DNA from: a bacterium HR19
GTDB lineage: Bacteria > Calescibacteriota > Calescibacteriia > Calescibacteriales > Calescibacteriaceae
Direction of reading: 5' to 3'
DNA length: 64,000 nt
NCBI GenBank assembly: GCA_002898315.1
Contig: BEHV01000004.1
Location: forward strand, 62,001-126,000
Shown: positions 1-8,023 of the stretch, piece after piece
Numbering within the stretch: position 1 is the stretch's first letter
Layout of the letters: every line of letters begins with the position of its first letter
Translations under genes and position numbers: made by a program
The notes under the pieces: model-generated
What the model saw: only the letters and a program-made list of their open reading frames with translations
What the model was told of the DNA's origin: nothing
Database searches by the model: none

Positions 1-645
1 TGGAACATAAAGTATCCTTTGAGATACAAAAAGTCAGATGGCATAATTAAACCGCAAGAGCTCGTAGAAACAACCTATGAACTGACAAAGAATGAAAAAG
101 TTATAATAACAACAGATGTCGGGCAGCACCAGATGTGGGCTGCACAATACTATAAAGTAAAAGAACCAAGAACATTCTTGACATCTGGCGGTCTCGGAAC
201 CATGGGATCTGGATTCCCAGCAGCAATAGGAGCAAAAATTGCAAAACCAGAAAGGTTAGTGATATGCTTCGCAGGAGATGGAAGCTTTCAGATGAACATG
301 CAAGAACTCTCAACAGCAGTGGAAGAGAAGGTAGGAGTAAAGGTCATAATATTCAATAACAACGCTCACGGAATGGTAACACAATGGCAGAGAGAATTTT
401 ACGGCAGAAGGTATTCAGCTTCGGTTTTCAGGGTACAACCAGATTATAAAAAACTCGCAGAAGCTTTCGGAGCAATAGGTTTTGAAGTATCGCATCCATC
501 TCAACTCAAATCAACATTAGAGAAAGCTCTGTTTGAAACACCAGATGATGTTCCAGTTATAGTAGATGTAAAAGTAGACCCAGAAGAGGATGTGTATCCT
601 ATGGTTCCTCCTGGCTCTCCTCCCACAGAAATGCTTCTTTCCTGA
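1..645 (+). CDS. ilvB: Acetolactate synthase large subunit, C-terminal part
   Basis: This is the 3' part of a thiamine-diphosphate enzyme that condenses pyruvate in valine, leucine and isoleucine synthesis. The frame is open from base 1, so the gene begins outside the window. Visible family features are the GLGTMG segment after the conserved TSGG, the ThDP/Mg motif GDGSFQMN, and the NNNAHGMVTQWQ stretch typical of acetohydroxyacid synthases. About 214 residues remain, corresponding to the ThDP-binding C-terminal domain. The small subunit (ilvH) is not seen here. The last 47 bases overlap the 3' end of surE on the other strand. The assignment to acetolactate synthase rather than another ThDP enzyme rests on the QWQ and YPMVPPG motifs. 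Confidence 0.93.
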   Translation, partial: WNIKYPLRYKKSDGIIKPQELVETTYELTKNEKVIITTDVGQHQMWAAQYYKVKEPRTFLTSGGLGTMGSGFPAAIGAKIAKPERLVICFAGDGSFQMNMQELSTAVEEKVGVKVIIFNNNAHGMVTQWQREFYGRRYSASVFRVQPDYKKLAEAFGAIGFEVSHPSQLKSTLEKALFETPDDVPVIVDVKVDPEEDVYPMVPPGSPPTEMLLS

Positions 646-1411
646 TATTCTCTGAAAGCAAAGATAAATCATCTACCCAGAAATCTATTTTAAATTCAAC
701 TTTTATAGGAGTTATAGAAATATACTTTTCTTCAAGGACGAAGTAATCTAAATCTTTAAGGTCTTCATAGCCATCTGCATCCACCTTCAATTCCTTTCCT
801 CCTATAAACCAGAAATCTCTCCCCCGCGGGTCTTGAAAGTGCAGAGCTTTCTCTCCATAAACTCTTCTTGAAAGTTTAGCCAGCTTCACTCCCTTTATTT
901 CAGTTGGGGATTTGAAGAACGGGAAATTTATGTTAAGAACAACTTTTTTCGGCAGAGGATTTTCAAGAGAAAATTTTATTATCTCACATGTCATGCGAGC
1001 TATTGCTTTTAGGTCTCCTGTTCTTCCATCTTTTACTCTTGCTGATACAGCAAATGATGGGATACCAAGAATTGCTCCTTCTATTGCTCCACCAAAAGTT
1101 CCAGAATAAAGAGTATCATCTCCTATATTCTCTCCTATATTTATGCCAGAGATGACAATATCGGGGGTCTTTGGCATTATACCATTTATAGCTATGTTCA
1201 CGCAGTCAGTTGGAGTTCCATCTACTTTAAAAACTCTCTCTTCAACTTTCATCACTCTTATGGCACTGGTAAGGGTTATTGCGTGAGAGCTTCCTGACCT
1301 ATCTTCCCATGTAGCGAAAACCCAAACCTCTCCGAGCTTTTCTGCCTCCTTTCTCAAAGCTATTAACCCCTCTGAATCTAATCCATCATCATTTGTTATC
1401 AAAATAACCAT
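599..1411 (-). CDS. surE: 5'/3'-nucleotidase SurE
   Basis: SurE is a metal-dependent survival-protein phosphatase that dephosphorylates nucleoside monophosphates. The N-terminus ILITNDDGLDSEGL carries the metal-binding NDDG motif. Further family blocks are VDGTPTDCVNIA, SGINIGENIGDDTLYSGTFGGA and a later VLNINFP. At 270 residues it is near the usual 250-260. The ATG lacks a Shine-Dalgarno, and a TAATTT hexamer lies 8 nt upstream, so it may be leaderless. Its stop codon lies inside the convergent acetolactate synthase gene (47 bp overlap). Confident identification. Confidence 0.95.
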   Translation of the reverse strand: MVILITNDDGLDSEGLIALRKEAEKLGEVWVFATWEDRSGSSHAITLTSAIRVMKVEERVFKVDGTPTDCVNIAINGIMPKTPDIVISGINIGENIGDDTLYSGTFGGAIEGAILGIPSFAVSARVKDGRTGDLKAIARMTCEIIKFSLENPLPKKVVLNINFPFFKSPTEIKGVKLAKLSRRVYGEKALHFQDPRGRDFWFIGGKELKVDADGYEDLKDLDYFVLEEKYISITPIKVEFKIDFWVDDLSLLSENIRKEAFLWEESQEEP

Positions 1412-1419
1412 AAAGCCAA

Positions 1420-1425
1420 AAATTA
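1420..1425 (-). promoter_or_regulatory. Possible -10 box of surE (leaderless)
   Basis: TAATTT ends 8 nt before the surE ATG at 1411, and no Shine-Dalgarno is seen. Confidence 0.4.
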
Positions 1426-1498
1426 ATATCAGGGAGCCAGAAAGAAAGAAAAATCAGATTAAACCAAAAAGCAGTTCAAAATCAAAATTCTTGAAAAA

Positions 1499-2281
1499 TC
1501 ACATAGAGAGTTTCAGAGAGTCAGATAAAACCTCAATGAATTTTTTGAGGAACTCACCTATCAGGAAAGCGATTCTGTCAAAAGTAAAAGCGAGCAGAAA
1601 AAGACCTATCAGTATTTTTATCGGGAAGCCGACAACGAATATATTGAACTGCGGTATTGTTCTAGATACTATTCCTGTTGAGATCTCAACAATAAATGTG
1701 GCAAGAAGAATTGGCAGAGCGATTTGAACCGAAACCGCAAATGACTCCGAAATTTTTTCGTTGAAAAATTCAGGAAATCTCTCGTTTAAGACAGCGTAGA
1801 AAGGAGGAACCATCTTAAAACTCTCTTTCAAACCCCAAAAAAAACCAATGTGAAGGTCAAGCACAAAAAAAATCACCATAGATATAAAGAAAAAAAACTC
1901 GGAAATAACCGAAAGCGGATTTTCCTCAAAGGGATTTGTGATCGTCATAAATCCGTACCCGAGCTGATAGCTCATCGCCTCTCCTGAAAGCTGTGGAGCT
2001 GTCAAAAATATCCTTATTATGAGAAAAATAAGAAAAGAGATGAAAAGTTCGCTCAAAATTCCAACGAATATGCTTGCTAAATCCACGGGTAAAGAAAACG
2101 ATATTCCAGCAGAGCTCAAACCAGAATATATAGCAAGCGCCACAGAAAAAGATAAGCCCAACCTTATTATAGGAATAACAACCTGAGATGAAAACATAGG
2201 AACAGCAAAGATGAAAAACGATGTCCTTATAAATATAGGAAGAAATTGCAAAAACTTCTCGGGATTCCAAAATACATCCAT
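1499..2281 (-). CDS. fliR: Flagellar export apparatus protein FliR
   Basis: FliR is an inner-membrane component of the flagellar type III export gate. The protein is 260 residues with about six hydrophobic helices and family segments such as RTSFFIFAVPMFSS near the start, PQLSGEAMSYQLGYGF near residue 95, and QIALPILLATFIVEISTGIVSRTIPQFN near 190, which matches FliR/SctT. It stands alone, without fliP, fliQ or flhB beside it, so the export genes are dispersed. The ATG lacks a Shine-Dalgarno and has a TAAAAT box 9 nt upstream. Confidence 0.92.
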   Translation of the reverse strand: MDVFWNPEKFLQFLPIFIRTSFFIFAVPMFSSQVVIPIIRLGLSFSVALAIYSGLSSAGISFSLPVDLASIFVGILSELFISFLIFLIIRIFLTAPQLSGEAMSYQLGYGFMTITNPFEENPLSVISEFFFFISMVIFFVLDLHIGFFWGLKESFKMVPPFYAVLNERFPEFFNEKISESFAVSVQIALPILLATFIVEISTGIVSRTIPQFNIFVVGFPIKILIGLFLLAFTFDRIAFLIGEFLKKFIEVLSDSLKLSM

Positions 2282-2290
2282 CAGTGATAA

Positions 2291-2296
2291 ATTTTA
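2291..2296 (-). promoter_or_regulatory. Possible -10 box of fliR
   Basis: TAAAAT ends 9 nt before the ATG; the stretch TTTTAAAATTTATCA is shared with the starts at 23542 and 40627. Confidence 0.5.
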
Positions 2297-2381
2297 AAAT
2301 TCCAGAGATAGCAGAAAAGATCAGACCCAAAAACAAAAACAAACTTTATTGTTTCTTATAGCTAATTTCAGATTTTCACAT

Positions 2382-2387
2382 TAAGCT
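2382..2387 (+). promoter_or_regulatory. Possible -10 box of FAD oxidoreductase gene
   Basis: TAAGCT ends 6 nt before the ATG at 2394, without a Shine-Dalgarno. Confidence 0.4.
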
Positions 2388-2393
2388 ATATGT

Positions 2394-3713
2394 ATGATAG
2401 AGAAACCAAGCTTTTGGCTATCGCAGATAGATTTTTCTCTTAACCCATCTCTTGAAGGCGAAGAAAATTGCGACTTCGCAATAGTGGGTGGAGGATTCAC
2501 AGGCATAGCGACTTCATACTTTCTCAAAAAATTAGAACCATCGTCAAAAGTTATAGTGGTAGAACAAAAGTATGTGGGATACGGAGCAAGTGGCAGAAAC
2601 GCTGGATTCTGCATGACACTCTTTGGACTAAACCTATCTCTTACAGTTTTAAGGTACGGGAAAAAGAACGCTCTTGAAGCGTATAAATACACATCAGAAG
2701 GAATAGACATAGTAAAAAATCTTGTAGAAGAACATAAGATTGACTGCGATTTTGAGTATAACGGATTTATAAGAGTTGCAACATCAAAGCTTTACGAAAG
2801 AAGGTTGAAAAAAGAGTTTGAATTAGCGGTGAATTTGGGAATAGAAGACGCAAAGTGGCTAACAAAAGATGAGTTAGAACAAAAAGTCATCTCTCCTGCT
2901 ATGAGATGTGGTTGGTATGAAAGGCACTGCGCACTTTTAAACCCCGCAAAACTCGTAAGAGGAATGAAAGAAGTTGTAGAAAAAATGGGAGTAAAAATAT
3001 ACGAAAACAATCCGTCAATTGAAGTTGAAAGAAGAAACGATGGAAAATTTATAATAAGGTCAGAAAAAGGGAGAATAATCGCAGATAAAATAGTTTTTGC
3101 AACAAACGCCTTTTCTATCAGCATACCTCAACTCAAAAACAAGCAAACCCCTGTATTCACGCATATAGTCCTTACCGAACCTCTTGGTGAAGAACACTTC
3201 CAGAAAATAAACTGGCGAGGCAGAGAAGGATTAGAAGATTCTCGCAACCTTATTCATTACTTCCGACTCACAAAAGATAACAGGTTACTGATGGGAGGAA
3301 GAGATGTGACGATAACATTCGGGGAAAATATGCAAAAAGATATAAATCAAAAAACTTTTGAAGGTCTCAAAAGAGATATTAAATTTATCTTCCCACAGCT
3401 TTCTGACCTGAAAATTGATTACATGTGGGGGGGACCGGTATCTGTTACTCTTGACCTTGTTCCCGCAATAGGATACGTTGGAGATAAAAATGCAATATAC
3501 TCTCTCGGATGCATAGGGCACGGTGTCTCACTCTCTCACATAAACGGGCTTACAATAGCAGAGCTTCTCCTTGAGAGAAAAAGTAAGAGGACGGAAATGT
3601 TCTTCATAAATAGGTTCATAATACCATTTCCTCCAGAACCTTTAAGATTTGTTATCTCTCATATTATAAAGGGGGCGATGAAAATTCAAGATGCAATATA
3701 CGACAGAATATAG
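2394..3713 (+). CDS. FAD-dependent oxidoreductase, D-amino-acid oxidase (DAO) family
   Basis: A 439-residue flavoenzyme of the glycine/D-amino-acid oxidase family, closest in motif layout to gamma-glutamylputrescine oxidase-type members. It has an N-terminal dinucleotide fold (FAIVGGGFTGIATSYFL, about residues 28-44), the subfamily signature GASGRNAGF (about 64-72), a second ADKIVFATNAFS segment near 233, and a C-terminal GCIGHGVSLSH FAD-closing segment near 370. Family members oxidise an amine or amino acid to an imine; the substrate cannot be read from sequence. The gene is monocistronic and ends 4 nt from the convergent ddl stop. The start follows TAAGCT by 6 nt with no Shine-Dalgarno. Confidence 0.85.
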   Translation: MIEKPSFWLSQIDFSLNPSLEGEENCDFAIVGGGFTGIATSYFLKKLEPSSKVIVVEQKYVGYGASGRNAGFCMTLFGLNLSLTVLRYGKKNALEAYKYTSEGIDIVKNLVEEHKIDCDFEYNGFIRVATSKLYERRLKKEFELAVNLGIEDAKWLTKDELEQKVISPAMRCGWYERHCALLNPAKLVRGMKEVVEKMGVKIYENNPSIEVERRNDGKFIIRSEKGRIIADKIVFATNAFSISIPQLKNKQTPVFTHIVLTEPLGEEHFQKINWRGREGLEDSRNLIHYFRLTKDNRLLMGGRDVTITFGENMQKDINQKTFEGLKRDIKFIFPQLSDLKIDYMWGGPVSVTLDLVPAIGYVGDKNAIYSLGCIGHGVSLSHINGLTIAELLLERKSKRTEMFFINRFIIPFPPEPLRFVISHIIKGAMKIQDAIYDRI

Positions 3714-3717
3714 GTTT

Positions 3718-4713
3718 TTACTTTCTATGTATTTTCAGTGAAGCGTTCAACAAAATTGCCTCAACGAAATCCTCAAAGCTAATGCCCCTGTACAGAGCTA
3801 TTTTTGGGAGAAGAGACCTTTCGGTCATTCCCGGAATTGTATTGAGTTCAAGAAAAAACGGTTTCCCATTTTTCAGCTTGAAATCCAACCTGACTGCTCC
3901 TTGCACTTCAAAAATATCACAAATCTTTTTAGATAAGATCAGAACCTCCTCTACAACATCATCACTGACATTTTCGGGGGGAATGATGTAGCTTGTCTTC
4001 CCCCTGTATTTTGCGTGAAATGAAAATATCTCATCTTCATGTGGTATTATCTCAAGCGCCCCCATGACCATCTTTTCAAAGACACCAACGGTTAGCTCTG
4101 GTCCGTCTAAAAAATCTTCAATGATTATCCTTGATGAAAACCTAAATGCTTCATCTATTGATTTTTCTATATCTTTTTTTTCTTTTACGAGAGATATTCC
4201 AAGTGAAGAGCCGGAGAAAGCTGGTTTGACTACAAATGGGAGATCAAAGCTTTTCGCCTTCTCAATCGCTTCCTCTTTTGTTCTTGCAATTTCAAACTTC
4301 GGCTGTGGGAGAATTTTAGCCATAGACAGAGCAACAAGGACCTTATCCATAAAAAATGCGGATAGAACAGGATCAGGAGATGTATAAGGTATTTTCATTA
4401 TCTCAAGGAGTCCTTGCACCGTTCCGTCTTCACCATACCTCCCGTGAAGGCAAATAAAAGCAGATTGAAATTTTTTGAGATAGTTAAGGTCATCAACAGG
4501 AAATACAACTTTTTCAACATCGTAACCTTTTTTCAAAAGAGCGTTAAAGACCGCCTCACCGCTCCTCAAAGATATCTCTCTCTCTTCGGATTCCCCTCCC
4601 ATTATAACACAAACTTTTTCTGGTTTTCTCTTTTTCTTTTTCAGTTCGTTTATGAATGAGAACAACTCCTCATCTGAAACCTCGTTCTTGAAAATTTTTT
4701 CTCTTCTGGACAC
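3718..4713 (-). CDS. ddl: D-alanine--D-alanine ligase
   Basis: An ATP-grasp ligase that makes D-Ala-D-Ala for peptidoglycan. Motifs in order are VIMGGESEEREISLRSG (about residues 37-53), LHGRYGEDGTVQG (about 90), PFVVKPAFSGSSLGI (about 160), and LELNTIPGMTERSLLP near the C-terminus. The 331-residue length is slightly long because of a charged N-terminal extension of about 30 residues. The start is a GTG with no Shine-Dalgarno but a perfect TAAAAT 6 nt upstream. I favour this GTG because of the box spacing; the conserved domain begins later, so an internal start is possible. Confidence 0.94.
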   Translation of the reverse strand: MSRREKIFKNEVSDEELFSFINELKKKKRKPEKVCVIMGGESEEREISLRSGEAVFNALLKKGYDVEKVVFPVDDLNYLKKFQSAFICLHGRYGEDGTVQGLLEIMKIPYTSPDPVLSAFFMDKVLVALSMAKILPQPKFEIARTKEEAIEKAKSFDLPFVVKPAFSGSSLGISLVKEKKDIEKSIDEAFRFSSRIIIEDFLDGPELTVGVFEKMVMGALEIIPHEDEIFSFHAKYRGKTSYIIPPENVSDDVVEEVLILSKKICDIFEVQGAVRLDFKLKNGKPFFLELNTIPGMTERSLLPKIALYRGISFEDFVEAILLNASLKIHRK

Positions 4714-4719
4714 AGAAGA

Positions 4720-4725
4720 ATTTTA
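4720..4725 (-). promoter_or_regulatory. -10 box of ddl setting a GTG start
   Basis: TAAAAT ends exactly 6 nt before the GTG at 4713; no Shine-Dalgarno is present. This spacing supports transcription starting at or next to the GTG. Confidence 0.55.
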
Positions 4726-4770
4726 AAAGAATTGAGACATATTTTTTATCTTGCGCGTCAGAATGAATTT

Positions 4771-6465
4771 TTATCGTATGAGTTTTTTTCTGCGCTGAAC
4801 AAAATCAAGAAGGACATATTTTCCAAGGTTTTCAGGAGTTGTGAAGAAAGCTCTACCTTTGTTTATTCTGACAACTTCTTCAACAAATTTTTGAACTTGT
4901 GGATTATCTTCAACCATAAAAATGTTTATAGTGATATTTTCTTTTGTAGCTTCCTCTACCTCTTTCATAGTTTCTCTCATAGCATTGGGAGAGCAACCCA
5001 TAATTGGCCACTCAACAAAGACCCTACTTCCCACACAATATGCGGTCGGTTGTCCATCTGTTATCATTATTATTTCTTTTTCCTCGGCCGGATGTCTTTT
5101 GAGAAGTTTTCTCGCAAGACGCAAAGCATCTTGCATGTTAGTAAAAGGATCGTTCATATTAAGCTCAATAGAAGGAAGTTCAGACGGCTTTATCTCCATA
5201 GCAACAGTAAAAAATCCTATTATATACAGCGTGTCTTTCGGGAAGAAAGATGAGATAAGAGAGTGAAGAGCAATAGCGACTTTTTTTGCACATTCAAATT
5301 TTCCACCCCACGACATAGACCAAGAGGTATCTATTAAAAGAGCCGAACTCACCCGGGAAAAATGCTTCATCTTAAAAATCTCAAAGTCATCAGGAGAAAG
5401 CTCTATCTTCCCAGTTTCCATATCAAACCTCTTATTCATTATGGCATTTTTCAGTGATGAGAATATATCTATGTTTATGTTATCTCCGAACTCCCACTTT
5501 TTTCTGTCCTCATAGTCCAGCTCGTAATTACCTTTTTTCTTTGAAGAATGCGAGCCGATAAACCTCTCTTTTCTCACACTGACAAATATATCTTTTAGAA
5601 CTTTTTCACCTATCTTTCTTACACCACGAGGAGTAAGGATGACAGAATTTCCTCTCATAACAAAAAAGCCAGAATTTTTCAGAACCTCTAAAATCTTGTG
5701 CAGAGTTGAGAAGCTTTTATATTCTTCATTATCTAAAAGCTCTTTTATAAGTTCTGGGGGAATATCATATATCTCTCCTTTTTTGAGTTTCTCTTCAAGT
5801 TCTTCAAGCTTCTCAAATCTATCTATGGTATCAATAGCTTCTTGAAGGTTAAGGGGCTCTCCTTCTTTAAATCCATACGGATGCTTTCTTAAAAATTCAC
5901 CGAGACGATTTATATCTTGGAAGTTCTTCAAGAGTTCTTCAAAAAGCTGTTTGGCTTCCTCAGACATAAACCCCTTACTGCTATCGTATTCTTTGAACTG
6001 CTGTATCGCCTGATTAAAATTTTTAGAAGAAACATCTGATAGCATCTCTTTCCTTTCCGAGAGTTCTTTCAAAAGCTCATCTATCCTTTCCTCTATGCCT
6101 TGTTTATCTACATCAGAAGATGAAAGTTTTTCTTCAAGCTCTGAAACCTGCTGGGGAATTTTCGTCATCACATCGCTCATCTCTGTATCTTTCACTTTGT
6201 CAATCTTATTTTTCTCTTCCTCATGGGTGCCAGAAAGATTTTTTCTCATCTCCTCAAGTTTCTTTTTCCTTATCTGTTTCAGAAGGTCATTTATTCCGCT
6301 TATGCTCTGATTGCCGAAATTGAAACCGTATTTTAGCATGTTCTCAAGTTGCGAAGCGGGATTGGAGTTTGAAAAAAGCTTATTCATAAGATTTTTCATC
6401 TCTTTATCGAAGTCAAAACCTTCTAAATCCTGATCCTCCAACTGCTTTTTGTATATTACCTTCAT
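4771..6465 (-). CDS. von Willebrand factor A domain protein (Mg-chelatase/CoxE-like)
   Basis: A 564-residue protein with a long charged, coiled-coil-like N-terminal half and a C-terminal vWA domain. The metal-ion-dependent adhesion site DTSWSMS (DxSxS) lies near residue 378, and the second motif ITDGQP near 455. The segment LSPDDFEIFKMKHFSRVSSALLIDTSWSMS resembles vWA proteins that partner MoxR-like or Mg-chelatase-like AAA+ ATPases; only the conserved parts are cited here. No such ATPase lies in the window. No signal peptide is seen, so it is probably cytosolic. Function unknown. It starts at ATG with no clear Shine-Dalgarno. Confidence 0.8.
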   Translation of the reverse strand: MKVIYKKQLEDQDLEGFDFDKEMKNLMNKLFSNSNPASQLENMLKYGFNFGNQSISGINDLLKQIRKKKLEEMRKNLSGTHEEEKNKIDKVKDTEMSDVMTKIPQQVSELEEKLSSSDVDKQGIEERIDELLKELSERKEMLSDVSSKNFNQAIQQFKEYDSSKGFMSEEAKQLFEELLKNFQDINRLGEFLRKHPYGFKEGEPLNLQEAIDTIDRFEKLEELEEKLKKGEIYDIPPELIKELLDNEEYKSFSTLHKILEVLKNSGFFVMRGNSVILTPRGVRKIGEKVLKDIFVSVRKERFIGSHSSKKKGNYELDYEDRKKWEFGDNINIDIFSSLKNAIMNKRFDMETGKIELSPDDFEIFKMKHFSRVSSALLIDTSWSMSWGGKFECAKKVAIALHSLISSFFPKDTLYIIGFFTVAMEIKPSELPSIELNMNDPFTNMQDALRLARKLLKRHPAEEKEIIMITDGQPTAYCVGSRVFVEWPIMGCSPNAMRETMKEVEEATKENITINIFMVEDNPQVQKFVEEVVRINKGRAFFTTPENLGKYVLLDFVQRRKKLIR

Positions 6466-6519
6466 ACACTAAATAATTTAAGAAAAATCAAGAGTAATTT
6501 TCAATAAACAGGATAAAAA

Positions 6520-7350
6520 TCAGCCTATCTTTGGACTTGAAAGAGTTCCCTTTAACCTTATTGTCTGAGAAGGTATGTTCAAAAGGTTTGTCTTGAGTTC
6601 AAAAGTTAGGTCTATTTGGGACTCAAAGAACGGATTTTTTATGATCAGCGAGCCCTTGCCACTTCCTTCTATATTACCCCCTCTCATCTCAAATCTATCT
6701 AATGTCATCACCCCATTTTTTATAGTCACTTCTGCATTTACCTTCCCAAGAGAAAACTCTCCCTCAACGGGGACATGAAGCTTATTTGTGTTTTTCAATA
6801 CAATAATGGTTTTATCTTTATCTGATGAAGACAGGAGGAATTTTCCTTCAAGAGAGTTTGGGGTTCTTATATCACCATTTAGTTTTAGTTCTATCTTCAA
6901 GTTTCCTTTTCCGCCGAGGTCAAAAATACTCATAAGCTCTTCGCTACTTATATCTCCTGTCAAATAAACAGATGATAAACTCATTTTTTCTGGACGAAAA
7001 ATATTTTTAGCGGTAAAGTTTATTGTCAATACAGATTGTTCTGTTTTGAGCTTCAAAGACCCCTTGAATTTTCCAAAAACCAAGTACAAAGGAGAAAAAA
7101 GAGAAGGAGAAATTTTCATTTCTTTGAAATGTATTTCTTTTCCTTCGCGAGGGCGGATTTCAACTCCCACAAGTTTAACTCCAAAAGGAAAAAACGAGAA
7201 ACCAGCACTTTCAATATGTATAATGTCGCTCTTTGAGTTGATAAAATCTACAAAATTGCTCCACGGGAAAAAAATAACTGAACCAAACAACACACCCCAG
7301 AAGAAAACAATAAAAAGCAAAAAAAACCTTTTCAGCTTTGAACTCATCAT
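6520..7350 (-). CDS. gspN: GspN-like type II secretion / AsmA-like protein
   Basis: A 276-residue protein with one N-terminal membrane helix (about residues 8-30) followed by a beta-rich periplasmic region. The pattern IESAGFSFFPFGVKLVGVEIRP and later GNLKIELKLNGDI...GGNIEGSGKGSLII resembles the GspN group of type II secretion proteins, which have an AsmA-like fold. It is separated from other secretion genes, although a GspI-like pilin gene lies at about 32 kb. The GspN call is from overall layout, not from a decisive motif. Two adjacent ATG codons make the exact start uncertain by one residue. Confidence 0.55.
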   Translation of the reverse strand: MMSSKLKRFFLLFIVFFWGVLFGSVIFFPWSNFVDFINSKSDIIHIESAGFSFFPFGVKLVGVEIRPREGKEIHFKEMKISPSLFSPLYLVFGKFKGSLKLKTEQSVLTINFTAKNIFRPEKMSLSSVYLTGDISSEELMSIFDLGGKGNLKIELKLNGDIRTPNSLEGKFLLSSSDKDKTIIVLKNTNKLHVPVEGEFSLGKVNAEVTIKNGVMTLDRFEMRGGNIEGSGKGSLIIKNPFFESQIDLTFELKTNLLNIPSQTIRLKGTLSSPKIG

Positions 7351-7384
7351 TAATACAGGTAAAACTCTCTCAAAAGAAAATAAA

Positions 7385-7390
7385 TAAATT
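7385..7390 (+). promoter_or_regulatory. -10 box of first cheW
   Basis: TAAATT ends 7 nt before the ATG at 7398. It lies inside the longer reading from 7338, so it argues against that start. Confidence 0.5.
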
Positions 7391-7397
7391 TATTATT

Positions 7398-7970
7398 ATG
7401 GAGCCAAGAAAAATAATGATTTTCAGAATAGGAGAAAGAAAGTTTGCAATAGGAATTGAGAAAATAAAAAGGATAAAAAAAGGCAAAGGAGCAGATTTCA
7501 AAATAACCGAAATAGAAGGAGCACCACCGTATATTATAGGAGTATCAGAAGTAGAAATAACGCGTGGAGAAAAGAAACTTATAACCCTTATTGACTTCAA
7601 AAAACTTATTGAGATGAAAAAGATTGAGATACAGGAAGATGATGAAGAAATAAAAAAAATGCAAGAAAAAAACAAATCTCAAACAAAAGTATTGAAAGCA
7701 GAAGATGAAGGAGATACAGGCAAAGATAAAAGGAAAATCTTTATGATAGTTTCCAGAGATAATAATGAATTCGTAGGTGTTCTCATAGATGAACCAGAAG
7801 ACATAAAAGAGTTAGACGAAAGAAATTCAAAGATTTATCCGCCACCGAAGATAAAAAATGTCAAAGACCTATTTGAATCAATAGTCATACTTCAAAATGA
7901 AAAAGGTGAAGAAGAGCAGAGAATATTACTGCTTAATCCTGATTCAATAATAGAGATGGCTGGACTATAA
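7398..7970 (+). CDS. cheW: CheW-like chemotaxis adaptor (first copy)
   Basis: A 190-residue CheW-domain protein, which would link chemoreceptors to the histidine kinase CheA. It has the typical opening MIFRIGERKFAIGIEKIKRI, an IIGVSEVEITRGEKKLITLIDFKKL core, and a late VGVLIDEPEDIKELDE segment. Between the two halves, about residues 73-113, lies an unusually charged Lys/Glu insert that normal CheW (about 150 residues) lacks. I place the start at ATG 7398, because a TAAATT box precedes it by 7 nt; a longer reading from 7338 would cover this promoter-like element. A second CheW gene lies 2.6 kb downstream. Confidence 0.82.
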   Translation: MEPRKIMIFRIGERKFAIGIEKIKRIKKGKGADFKITEIEGAPPYIIGVSEVEITRGEKKLITLIDFKKLIEMKKIEIQEDDEEIKKMQEKNKSQTKVLKAEDEGDTGKDKRKIFMIVSRDNNEFVGVLIDEPEDIKELDERNSKIYPPPKIKNVKDLFESIVILQNEKGEEEQRILLLNPDSIIEMAGL

Positions 7971-8010
7971 ACAAATAATTGAGCAAATCAAAATCAAAAA
8001 TTTCTATATC

Positions 8011-8016
8011 TAACTT
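8011..8016 (+). promoter_or_regulatory. Possible -10 box of purB
   Basis: TAACTT ends 7 nt before the ATG at 8024; no Shine-Dalgarno. Confidence 0.42.
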
Positions 8017-8023
8017 TTAGATT

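Noticed and set aside
1926-2342. 138-codon ORF in another frame of fliR
   Set aside because: It shares the region with the clear FliR protein and reads as a hydrophobic shadow of its codons.
2381-3521. ORFs of 70-110 codons antisense to the FAD oxidoreductase
   Set aside because: They lie wholly in the shadow of a clear flavoenzyme and have no start signals or recognisable domains.
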